Below, piece by piece: positions 46,016 through 53,693 of a stretch of DNA of 64,000 nucleotides. The position numbers and the translations under genes are program-made. The notes beneath the pieces were generated by a model. The model was not told the origin of the DNA, did not search any database, and saw only the letters and a list, made by a program, of their open reading frames with translations. The stretch lies in assembly GCF_001613545.1 (NCBI RefSeq), contig NZ_BDCO01000001.1, positions 1-64,000 on the forward strand, in the 5' to 3' direction. Positions within the stretch are counted from its first letter, which is position 1, and each line of letters starts with the position of its first letter. The DNA is from Terrimicrobium sacchariphilum. GTDB lineage: Bacteria > Verrucomicrobiota > Verrucomicrobiia > Chthoniobacterales > Terrimicrobiaceae.

Positions 46016-47115
46016 ATATCCCCCGCGCCCTTCTCCTTACGTCGATCTGGACGGCCTCGCTGTCTGCCGAACTCCTGCCCACCGCATGGGCAGAGGATGA
46101 CTGGGCATGGATTCGCGCCAGGGGAGCGCAGTTCGTCACCTCGCCCTCCAGCGAGGGCGGAGAGCGTCCCTTCATCCCGGTGGGTATTGGCTACTGCCGG
46201 GATGTGATCATCAAGGCGCAGGACGAAGAGGTCATGAAATTCTGCAGGAGTCATGATCTGAATACCGTCCGGCTCGCCTTCTATACCCGCTTCTTTAATA
46301 ACAAAGGCGACCGCCCCATCGACATTGAGGAGCATATCCGCACCTTCATCGATCCGGTCGTGCAGGCCGCGAAAAAAGAGGGGCTCCATGTGATCCTCGA
46401 TGGCCACGAATATCTCAGCGCGGCGATCGACGAGGCCACGGCACGGCAGAAGCAAAAGTCCCGCCTGTGGAACGAAGACGAGATCCAGCAATGGACCGAC
46501 GCCTGGAAAAAAGTCGCGGCGCATTACAAAGATGAGCCTTTCGTGCTGGGTTACGAGATCATGAACGAGCCTCACGACATCGATCCCGCCGATGCCCGGC
46601 GCATTCTCACCCGCTGCCTCAAGGCCATCCGCGAGGTCGATCAAAAGCACATCGTTTTCCTCAGCAACTGCGACTGGAGCCACGCCCGGGCCATGGAAAA
46701 GACCTGGGGCGACGTCGCGTCAACCGTGGACGCGCCGTATCACAACGTCGCCTTCACCTTCCACGAGTACCCGGAGGACAACAACCCCTGGGAGGTCGCA
46801 AAAGATGTCACCGCCTTCCGCAATAAACATGGCGTGCCGGTCCTCTGCACGGAATTCGGCGCGACCCAGTGGAACAAGAGCGAAACCGTCTGCCGGAAAT
46901 TCCAGGCCGGAATGCTGGCGTTTTTTGCGAAGGAAGATGTCGGGTGGATGGTGTGGGCGCTCAAGACGCTCACCGACAATCCCCGCAACCCTTACAACCA
47001 GGTTGACAAAACCGGCCTCGGCCCGCCGCCTTCCCATGATTCCTGTCAATACAGCGACCTCTGGGCTCCCGTAGCCCGCATCATGGCCAGCCCCGCGCCC
47101 CAACCCGCCAGGTAA
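46012..47115 (+). CDS. GH5-like (clan GH-A) secreted endo-glycanase, single-domain paralogue
   Basis: A 367-residue protein with a signal peptide (about 1-27) and a barrel closely similar to the C-terminal half of the enzyme at 34078. Shared segments include NTVRLAFYTRFFN, HYKDEPFVLGYEIMNEP, KAIREVDQKHIVFLS, WSHARAMEKTW and VPVLCTEFGA. Acid/base E186 and nucleophile E281 are in place. It starts at the ATGA overlap with the esterase gene. Duplicate enzymes with and without the N-terminal modules probably attack different forms of the same polymer, perhaps beta-mannan. Confidence 0.85.
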   Translation: MNIPRALLLTSIWTASLSAELLPTAWAEDDWAWIRARGAQFVTSPSSEGGERPFIPVGIGYCRDVIIKAQDEEVMKFCRSHDLNTVRLAFYTRFFNNKGDRPIDIEEHIRTFIDPVVQAAKKEGLHVILDGHEYLSAAIDEATARQKQKSRLWNEDEIQQWTDAWKKVAAHYKDEPFVLGYEIMNEPHDIDPADARRILTRCLKAIREVDQKHIVFLSNCDWSHARAMEKTWGDVASTVDAPYHNVAFTFHEYPEDNNPWEVAKDVTAFRNKHGVPVLCTEFGATQWNKSETVCRKFQAGMLAFFAKEDVGWMVWALKTLTDNPRNPYNQVDKTGLGPPPSHDSCQYSDLWAPVARIMASPAPQPAR

Positions 47116-47134
47116 CCAGCATTTGCCTTTTCCT

Positions 47135-48415
47135 ATGAAACCCCGTCTCCTGCCCATCCTTCGATCCGCGAAAACACACCTCCTTCTTACGGCACTCGGC
47201 CTCGTGGCATCCCTGCCCGCCTCCGCTCGCGGGGAAATGCTGAAGGCCGGGGATTTCGTCGCGGTCTGTGGCGACTCCATCACGGCGCAGTGTCTCTATT
47301 CCCAATATATCGAGGATTACCTGGTGCTCTGCCGCCCCGCCGCCGGGCTGCAGGTGCAGCAGTTTGGCTGGGGTGGAGAACGAGCCCCGGGGTTCCTGGG
47401 CCGGATGGAGAATGATGTCCTCGTCTTCAGGCCCAATGTCGTGACCCTCTGCTACGGGATGAACGACGGCAGCTATACCGCGGGCAAAGGCAGTATCTAC
47501 GACACCTACCGCGCCGCAATGACCGACATCGTGACCGGGCTGAAGAAAGCGGGCGTGCGCGATATCGTGATCGGCACCCCGGGCGCAGTCGATACCGACA
47601 CCTTCATGAAGCTCGACCCCGCCGTCTATAACAATACGCTGAAGGAACTCGGCAATGTCGGCAAGGAAGTCGCCGCCAGGGAGGGCGTGGGCTTCGCCGA
47701 CGTCCACTCGCTGATGATCGACGCGATGGCCCGGGCGAAGGCGAAGTATGGCAAGGATTACAACGTGGCTGGCGGCGACGGCGTGCACCCCAATCGCAAC
47801 GGCCATCTCATCATGGCTTATGCCTTTCTCAAGGCGCTGGGCTGCGACGGCGACATCGGCACCATAACGTTCGACCAGAAGGCTGGAAAGGCCGAGGCCA
47901 CGGAGGGCCACAAGGTCGTCTCCTTCGGCAAGGATTTCGTCGAGGTCGAGTCGTCGCGCTATCCGTTTTGCTTCTCCGGCGACCCCTCCAAGCCGGACAG
48001 CAACCTGGGAATGACGGAATTCATCCCCTTTAACAATGACCTGAACCGCTTTAAACTCGTGGTGAAGAACCCGACCGGGAAAAGCGTGAAGATCACCTGG
48101 GGCAAAAACTCGAAGACCTTTTCCGCCGAGCAGGCCGCCGAGGGCATCAACCTCGCCGCCGAGTTCCCGGAGAATCCCTTCAGCCAGCCATTCGCCGATG
48201 CCGAGGCCAGGATCCGGCAAAAGCAGGTCGACGAAGGCATTCTCTCCAAAGAGTTGCTGCACTCCCTCCCGCAGTGGTCGAAGAGCCTGCCCGACGAGAA
48301 GCCGACCTTCCAGAAGCTCCCGGAGAAAATCGTCGGCGCTGCCGCAACCCTGCGGAAACAATCTTCCGAGCTCGCCGTCCCCGTGAAACATCGCATCATC
48401 GTGGAATCCCTCTAG
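47135..48415 (+). CDS. SGNH/GDSL-family esterase, secreted
   Basis: A 426-residue protein. A signal peptide (about 1-35) precedes an SGNH hydrolase domain: nucleophile S48 in CGDSIT, block II GGERAPG, block III YGMNDG and the Asp/His pair in GDGVHPNRNGH. The last 180 residues form an extra C-terminal region seen in related planctomycete and verrucomicrobial proteins. The likely role is deacetylation of plant or algal polysaccharide. ATG at 47135 is preferred to TTG at 47123. It lies 19 bp after GH5 in the same operon. Confidence 0.85.
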   Translation: MKPRLLPILRSAKTHLLLTALGLVASLPASARGEMLKAGDFVAVCGDSITAQCLYSQYIEDYLVLCRPAAGLQVQQFGWGGERAPGFLGRMENDVLVFRPNVVTLCYGMNDGSYTAGKGSIYDTYRAAMTDIVTGLKKAGVRDIVIGTPGAVDTDTFMKLDPAVYNNTLKELGNVGKEVAAREGVGFADVHSLMIDAMARAKAKYGKDYNVAGGDGVHPNRNGHLIMAYAFLKALGCDGDIGTITFDQKAGKAEATEGHKVVSFGKDFVEVESSRYPFCFSGDPSKPDSNLGMTEFIPFNNDLNRFKLVVKNPTGKSVKITWGKNSKTFSAEQAAEGINLAAEFPENPFSQPFADAEARIRQKQVDEGILSKELLHSLPQWSKSLPDEKPTFQKLPEKIVGAAATLRKQSSELAVPVKHRIIVESL

Positions 48416-48421
48416 GCCCAG

Positions 48422-50440
48422 ATGATACCTCCGAGAACTAACCCCGGTTTACTCAGAAATCCCGCGATCTGGCTGGCCCTGCCGGCAGCGGTCTTCCTCG
48501 TGCTTCCCGCCCTCTGCGACCCACACCGCACGGAGTATGTCAAAGCTCCGGTCTTCACCCCGCTCCCGCTCGGCGCGGTCAAGCCGACGGGGTGGATGAA
48601 AGACTGGTGCCAGGAGGCGGTCAATGGAATCCCGGGGCATGCCGACCAGCTCGACCCGGCTTTCGAAAAGGGCTGGCTGGATGCCTCGATCAAGGCAAAC
48701 AGCCAGGGGATGCAGCCGGGAGACCGCCCAAATGGCTACGCCCTGGAGCAAGCCGGGTACTGGCTCGATGGCGCCACCCGCCTCGCCCACCTGCTCGGTG
48801 ACAAGGAGCTCCTGGCGAAATGCCGCCTGCGTTATGACGCCATCCTGAAACGCGTGGAAGCAACCGGCGTCCCCATGGATGGCAGCCCCGCGATGTGGAA
48901 CGAGGGTGAGAAATGGGCCCACTGGCCGATGGCAGTGGTGGGTCGGGCCCTCCTCGCGGAATATTCCGCCACCGATGACCCTCGCTACCTGCACGCGATC
49001 GAAAAAATCTACGCCGACTATGCGCGCTTCAACGCGGCCACGAATGACAAAGGGAAAACCTTTTCCCTCATCGCCCATCCCGGTCGCCAGCCTAATAACG
49101 CCGAGATCATGCTGGAGGCGTATCGCCTCGGCGGTCGGAGCGAGCTGAGGGACGACGCCCTCGCCATCATCCGGGCCCAGGAAAGCGAGATCGATGAACG
49201 CCTCGCCTGGCATGAAGAGGGGCTGGCCACGGGAAAGACAGATCGCCGCTTCTATGGCGTCAAATACGGCCACGCCGTGACCTTCAACGAGTCGACCAAA
49301 ATCCCGGCCATCGGCTACCAGTACTCCGGCGATGACCGGTGGCTGAAGTTCTCCGAGGCGAGCTACGACGACATGGAGCAAAACGAAATGCTCCCCTACG
49401 GCCTGACCAGCGCGCATGAGCAACTCGGCGGCATCGGCCCCTTCTCCACCACGGAAATGTGCAACGCGATCGACTACATGTGGTCATCGCTCTGGCTGCT
49501 CCGCATCACGGGCAAACCGACTTACGGAGATCGGATCGAGCGCGATTTCTTCAATGCCGGACCGGGCGGCATCGCCCCGGACTTCCATCGTCACGTGTAT
49601 TTCCTCAGCCCCAATAGAATCGACGCCGAGCATCCGAAGAAGATGTCCGTGGGAGGCAGCCCCGACTATGCGCCGAAGCAATTCCCGCTCTGCTGTACGG
49701 GCAACATCGCCCGGCTGCTGCCCAATTACATCATGCACCAGTGGATGACCACGGATGACCAGGGGCTCGCGGCGGTGCTTTACGGTCCGAACACCGTCAC
49801 CACCATCGTGCGCGGCGCCGAGGTTTCCATCACGTCGCGTACAGACTACCCGTTCTCCGATAAAATCTCGCTCGAGATCACGCCGAGGAGCCCCGTGGAG
49901 TTCCCCCTCTACCTGCGCGTGCCAGCGTGGTGCGAAAATCCCAGGCTCGAGATCAACGGCAAGACCGTCGCGGTGACTGTCGACAAGGGATTCCTCAAGG
50001 TCAGCCGTCACTGGGCGGCAGGAGATGTGGTCAACCTGCAGCTCCCCTCACAGCCCAAGGTTCACGTCGGCCAATGCGCGAACGGGGCCCCGTTCTCCTT
50101 CGCCACCTACGGGCCGCTGCTTTTCGCCCTGAATATTCCCACCAGGGACGGCGATCTGAACCAGCCCGCGCCGGGCTTCGACTTTCAGTATGCCCTCATC
50201 CCCGGCGCCGTGCCGGAGGTAACGCACCGGCCCATGCCCAGCCCGTGGACCTGGGCCACGCCGCCCCTGAGCCTGCGGGTAAAGGCAATACCCGCGCCGT
50301 TTGGAAAGGACTTCTCCCTGCCTGCGCAGCCCGTGGCGATCGGAGAGAGCAAGATTCAGGACATCGAGCTTATTCCCTTTGGATCGACGGCCTTCCGGGT
50401 CAGCATGTTCCGCGTGGCCGGGGGAGGCGTGAAAAAGTAA
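48422..50440 (+). CDS. GH127-family (DUF1680) beta-L-arabinofuranosidase-type enzyme
   Basis: A 672-residue protein with an N-terminal hydrophobic segment (AIWLALPAAVFLVLPALC), probably a signal peptide. The zinc-site residues of GH127/GH146 are conserved: E345 and C347 in TTEMCNAIDY, C424 and C425 in FPLCCTGN. Cys is the catalytic nucleophile in this family. The (alpha/alpha)6 barrel occupies about 50-440 and beta-domains follow. Family members release beta-L-arabinofuranose, so the target polymer may carry arabinose. Last gene of the operon; its stop is 8 bp from the convergent lacI stop. Confidence 0.88.
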   Translation: MIPPRTNPGLLRNPAIWLALPAAVFLVLPALCDPHRTEYVKAPVFTPLPLGAVKPTGWMKDWCQEAVNGIPGHADQLDPAFEKGWLDASIKANSQGMQPGDRPNGYALEQAGYWLDGATRLAHLLGDKELLAKCRLRYDAILKRVEATGVPMDGSPAMWNEGEKWAHWPMAVVGRALLAEYSATDDPRYLHAIEKIYADYARFNAATNDKGKTFSLIAHPGRQPNNAEIMLEAYRLGGRSELRDDALAIIRAQESEIDERLAWHEEGLATGKTDRRFYGVKYGHAVTFNESTKIPAIGYQYSGDDRWLKFSEASYDDMEQNEMLPYGLTSAHEQLGGIGPFSTTEMCNAIDYMWSSLWLLRITGKPTYGDRIERDFFNAGPGGIAPDFHRHVYFLSPNRIDAEHPKKMSVGGSPDYAPKQFPLCCTGNIARLLPNYIMHQWMTTDDQGLAAVLYGPNTVTTIVRGAEVSITSRTDYPFSDKISLEITPRSPVEFPLYLRVPAWCENPRLEINGKTVAVTVDKGFLKVSRHWAAGDVVNLQLPSQPKVHVGQCANGAPFSFATYGPLLFALNIPTRDGDLNQPAPGFDFQYALIPGAVPEVTHRPMPSPWTWATPPLSLRVKAIPAPFGKDFSLPAQPVAIGESKIQDIELIPFGSTAFRVSMFRVAGGGVKK

Positions 50441-50448
50441 CCGCACGC

Positions 50449-51507
50449 CTATCTCGATAACCGGCGGGTGGTCCAGCCTGCGGCCCACTCGCCCTCGACA
50501 AACGTCGCCCGGGGATAGGGCGGCACCCCGCGCTGGTTCAGGGTGAGCTGCTCGGCGATGATCTGCACCCCCGCCGCACCGACCAGCTCGCTATGCTGGT
50601 CAACGCCTGACCAGTCACTCTCGGCTCCGTGCCTGCTCAGGGTGGCGAGTCCGACATCCCCGGGGATGTCGAGGCCCGCGTCGACCAGCCAGCCGCGGAC
50701 ATCCTTGGTGAGGCACACCACCACCTCCGGCTTGTTTTTGTGAAACCACTTCATGAACTTGACCGAATTCCAGTCGGTAAGATCCTCCGGGGCAAAATGA
50801 GGGAGCCGGTCGCACGCAGGCTGGGCTCCGGAATAGAGCCGGTAGGCGGCCTCGAAGGTCCCCTGCGCGTAACGGTTTGCCCGCTCCGGCAGCGCGAGCC
50901 CGATGCGCCGGTACCCCAGACGATGCAATTTCCTCAGGACGAGACTGACGTTGTAATAGTGATTCGCCGCTGCGTACGAGAACCTCGGGCGCACATGCAC
51001 AAACCCGAGGGTGGCGATGGAAAACCGCGTCCAGTCCAGGCGCAGGCGGATAAAGGGATTCTCAAAAGGCGCGACCAGCACCCCATCCACGCCTCGTGCC
51101 ACGAGGATGTCATTGCACCTCCGGCTGTCCAGGGACTGATCGATCAGGGAAATCGGATCCAGCTCAAAACCGAGATGAAAGGCTCGCTCCCTGGCCGACT
51201 CATAGATCTTCCGATAGGAAAGCACCTTTTGATACCAATGCTCCAGCGAGTAAGGCGTGAGAAAGGCGATGATCGCCTGGGAGCGCGTGCCGTGCGCACC
51301 GCGCACTCGTTGCATATTGGCGGTGACGTAGGGATTCTCGCGGTAACCCATTTCCTCCGCGACCCGGAGGATGTGGAGGCGCGTGGCCTCGGGAATGGAG
51401 GGGTGATTCTTCAAGGCGCGGCTCACCGTCGATCGGGCGACACCGGCCTTGGCCGCCACGGCATTCTGGGTGGGAGACGGCAACTGCCTGCTAGCTGGGG
51501 GTTTCAT
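50449..51507 (-). CDS. LacI-family transcriptional regulator
   Basis: A 352-residue DNA-binding protein from ATG at 51507. Residues about 14-65 are the LacI helix-turn-helix and hinge (NAVAAKAGVARSTVSRAL, then NPYVTANMQRVRG). The rest is a periplasmic-binding-protein-like effector domain. The open frame runs to 52095 but the upstream part overlaps the pseudopilin gene; the HTH fixes the start. A GCAACGAGGTGC site 50 bp upstream suggests autoregulation. Since the same site stands before the glycoside-hydrolase units between 27.7 and 51.6 kb, this protein is the best candidate for the regulator of the whole cluster. The effector is probably a liberated sugar. Confidence 0.9.
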   Translation of the reverse strand: MKPPASRQLPSPTQNAVAAKAGVARSTVSRALKNHPSIPEATRLHILRVAEEMGYRENPYVTANMQRVRGAHGTRSQAIIAFLTPYSLEHWYQKVLSYRKIYESARERAFHLGFELDPISLIDQSLDSRRCNDILVARGVDGVLVAPFENPFIRLRLDWTRFSIATLGFVHVRPRFSYAAANHYYNVSLVLRKLHRLGYRRIGLALPERANRYAQGTFEAAYRLYSGAQPACDRLPHFAPEDLTDWNSVKFMKWFHKNKPEVVVCLTKDVRGWLVDAGLDIPGDVGLATLSRHGAESDWSGVDQHSELVGAAGVQIIAEQLTLNQRGVPPYPRATFVEGEWAAGWTTRRLSR

Positions 51508-51556
51508 ACGCTGCAATCCCGATGGAAGGTCAAAATGAGCGGTTTGACAAGCTCGC

Positions 51557-51568
51557 GCAACGAGGTGC
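51557..51568. promoter_or_regulatory. LacI-type operator F between lacI and the pseudopilin operon
   Basis: GCAACGAGGTGC, 50 bp before lacI and 56 bp before the divergent Verru_Chthon B gene. Confidence 0.65.
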
Positions 51569-51624
51569 ACCGCTTTCAATTTGTCTCCCGTGGGATCGTG
51601 GCCTAATCTCCTAACGTCCTGCCC

Positions 51625-52098
51625 ATGAAATCTCCCTCCCCAGTTGATCTTCGGCCATCGAATGGCGGCTTTAGCCTGGTGGAAATCGTGCTGGCCATAG
51701 GCATCACCTCGTTTGCTCTCATCGCCACGCTGGGCCTCCTGCCCGTCGGGCTCAATACCCTCCGCGAATCCAGCACGCAAACCGCCGTGGCAAACATCTC
51801 CCAATATGTCCGCGGTGAGCTCCAGCAGATTTCCTTTAATCCCTCCACCGCCTTTAACATTCAGAACCTCAACTCGGTCACGTATTATTTTACCAGAGAC
51901 GGCGTAAAGACGGATGCTAACAGCGGATACTATCTGGCGAAATTTGACCTGAACAACGGCTCCGTCGGAGGCAATACCTTCGACTCCACCTCCGCACAGA
52001 ATATCAAGGTGACGCTTTCTTATCCGGCGACTGCGGCGGTCGCCGCGCGGAAGACCTTCATCTTCTCGCTGTTTGCCGCCCGGCAATCGAACCAATAA
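51625..52098 (+). CDS. Verru_Chthon cassette protein B (prepilin-like)
   Basis: A 157-residue pseudopilin. The class III signal NGGFSLVEIVLAIGITSF is cut by prepilin peptidase after Gly, leaving Phe1 and Glu5, followed by the long hydrophobic helix. The body (about 45-157) is a small globular domain. The set B-C-D-A found here matches the four-gene cassette known from Verrucomicrobium and Chthoniobacter, whose function is not described. It is the first gene; C follows after 15 bp. Operator F lies 56 bp upstream. Confidence 0.88.
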   Translation: MKSPSPVDLRPSNGGFSLVEIVLAIGITSFALIATLGLLPVGLNTLRESSTQTAVANISQYVRGELQQISFNPSTAFNIQNLNSVTYYFTRDGVKTDANSGYYLAKFDLNNGSVGGNTFDSTSAQNIKVTLSYPATAAVAARKTFIFSLFAARQSNQ

Positions 52099-52113
52099 GT
52101 CACTCCCCGCCGT

Positions 52114-53091
52114 ATGGTCAGAGCATCGCTAGGGCTGTCACCTCGCATCCGCCCCGGGAAGGGCTTCACCATCCTGGAGATGCTGGTGGCGACGACGGTG
52201 CTCGTGCTGTTGCTTACGCTCATCATGAGCGTCCTGAATCAAACGACATCGACGATCCGCCAGTCGACAGCCCAGGCCGATACCTTCACGGCGGCACGTT
52301 CCGCCTTTGACCTCGTCATCCGGCATCTGTCTCAGGCCATCCTCAATCCCTACTGGGACTATGACAGCCCGACATCGCCGACGCGATACCTGCGGCAATC
52401 CGACCTGCACTTTGTCGTGCGCCAGAACACGCAGGGCACAAGCTCTGGCCAGGAGGTCTTCTTTCAAGCTCCGGATGGCTTTTCCCTATCTCCCTCCTAT
52501 CAATCCGCCGCCGGGCTCCTGAATGCCTGCGGCTACCGGGTGGTCTACGGGAGTGACGATGGCTTTCGCGCAGGGGCGGCTTCCGCGCCGAGATGGCGCT
52601 ACCGGCTGATGCAAAGCCTGCAACCCGCCGAGAGTCTCCAGGTCTTTGACAACAAGGACGTCTCCAACCCGCAATGGATCCAGTCGGCCGTGAAAACAGA
52701 GCTCCCCGTGGCCGAGAACATCGTCGCCATGATCGTCTGGCCCCGCCTCGCCGCCGGGGATGATCCCAATGGAGCGAGCCTGACATCGAACTATCAGTAC
52801 AACTCCCGCGATAACGCCACGGACAAGCCGCAGCCTTCCACCGCCAACCAACTCCCGCCCACCGTACAGATCACCCTCATCGCCATCAGCGAAGCATCGG
52901 CTGCGCGGCTGGACACACGATCATCCTCTGCGCCTGCGGAGATCCAGAGCGCTCTGGCGGGGAAGTTCACCCAGGTCTCGCAATATCAGCACGATCTCGA
53001 CGACGTCGCGCAAAAGCTGGCCGCCCAAAACATCTCCTTTCAGATCTTTAACCTCTCCGTCGTCATGAAGGAGTCGAAATGGAGCCCATGA
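52114..53091 (+). CDS. Verru_Chthon cassette protein C (prepilin-like)
   Basis: A 325-residue protein with a prepilin signal GKGFTILEMLVATTVLVLLL near residue 16. The long C-terminal region (SAFDLVIRHLSQAILNPYWD and onward) resembles GspJ-like minor pseudopilins in layout. It ends in an overlap with the D gene (ATGA at 53088). Confidence 0.87.
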   Translation: MVRASLGLSPRIRPGKGFTILEMLVATTVLVLLLTLIMSVLNQTTSTIRQSTAQADTFTAARSAFDLVIRHLSQAILNPYWDYDSPTSPTRYLRQSDLHFVVRQNTQGTSSGQEVFFQAPDGFSLSPSYQSAAGLLNACGYRVVYGSDDGFRAGAASAPRWRYRLMQSLQPAESLQVFDNKDVSNPQWIQSAVKTELPVAENIVAMIVWPRLAAGDDPNGASLTSNYQYNSRDNATDKPQPSTANQLPPTVQITLIAISEASAARLDTRSSSAPAEIQSALAGKFTQVSQYQHDLDDVAQKLAAQNISFQIFNLSVVMKESKWSP

Positions 53092-53693
53092 TCCATCATC
53101 GCCGCGGCTTTTCCCTCATCGAACTGCTGGTCGTGATAGCCATCATGGGCATCCTCATGGCGCTGACCGTGCCAGCCGTTTCCTCGCTGATAGAGAATAC
53201 GAATGTCACCCGCGCCGCCCAGCTCGTAGAGAGTCAGCTCCAGCTCGCCCGGCAGCTGGCATCGTCAAAGAATCGCCCGGTCGAGGTGCGGTTCATCAAG
53301 GTTCCCGCCCAATCCGCCAACGGGATCAGCGCGATTCAGCTCTGGCAGATGGACCCTCCCGGTGGAGCCGGCGCCGCGCAGGCGCGCCCGCTGACCCGCG
53401 CGGAAATGCTCCCCACGGCACTCTGTATTTCCGAAGACACCGCGACGGCGTCTCGCCTTTTCGCCACGTGTGGGCTGACCAATGCCATGCCGACGGGCAC
53501 TCCCCTGTCCGGGAATTCCTACGCCGCCTTTCAGGTCTTTCCCTCCGGCCTGCTCTCGCCCTACGTGGAGATGGCTAAGGCCTACGTGACGGTGCTGCCG
53601 ACGCGAAATGGCAAGGACACGTCTCTGCCGCGCAACTACGCCACCATCCAGATCAACCCCATGACAGGAACTCCCAGCACCTACCGGCCATGA
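53088..53693 (+). CDS. Verru_Chthon cassette protein D (prepilin-like)
   Basis: A 201-residue pseudopilin from ATG at 53088, or 204 residues from ATG at 53079. The signal RRGFSLIELLVVIAIMGILM is canonical, with Glu5. The rest has GspH/FimT-like features (AAQLVESQLQLARQLASSKN). It overlaps C (ATGA) and A (ATGATG at 53690), so translation of C, D and A is coupled. Confidence 0.88.
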   Translation: MIHHRRGFSLIELLVVIAIMGILMALTVPAVSSLIENTNVTRAAQLVESQLQLARQLASSKNRPVEVRFIKVPAQSANGISAIQLWQMDPPGGAGAAQARPLTRAEMLPTALCISEDTATASRLFATCGLTNAMPTGTPLSGNSYAAFQVFPSGLLSPYVEMAKAYVTVLPTRNGKDTSLPRNYATIQINPMTGTPSTYRP

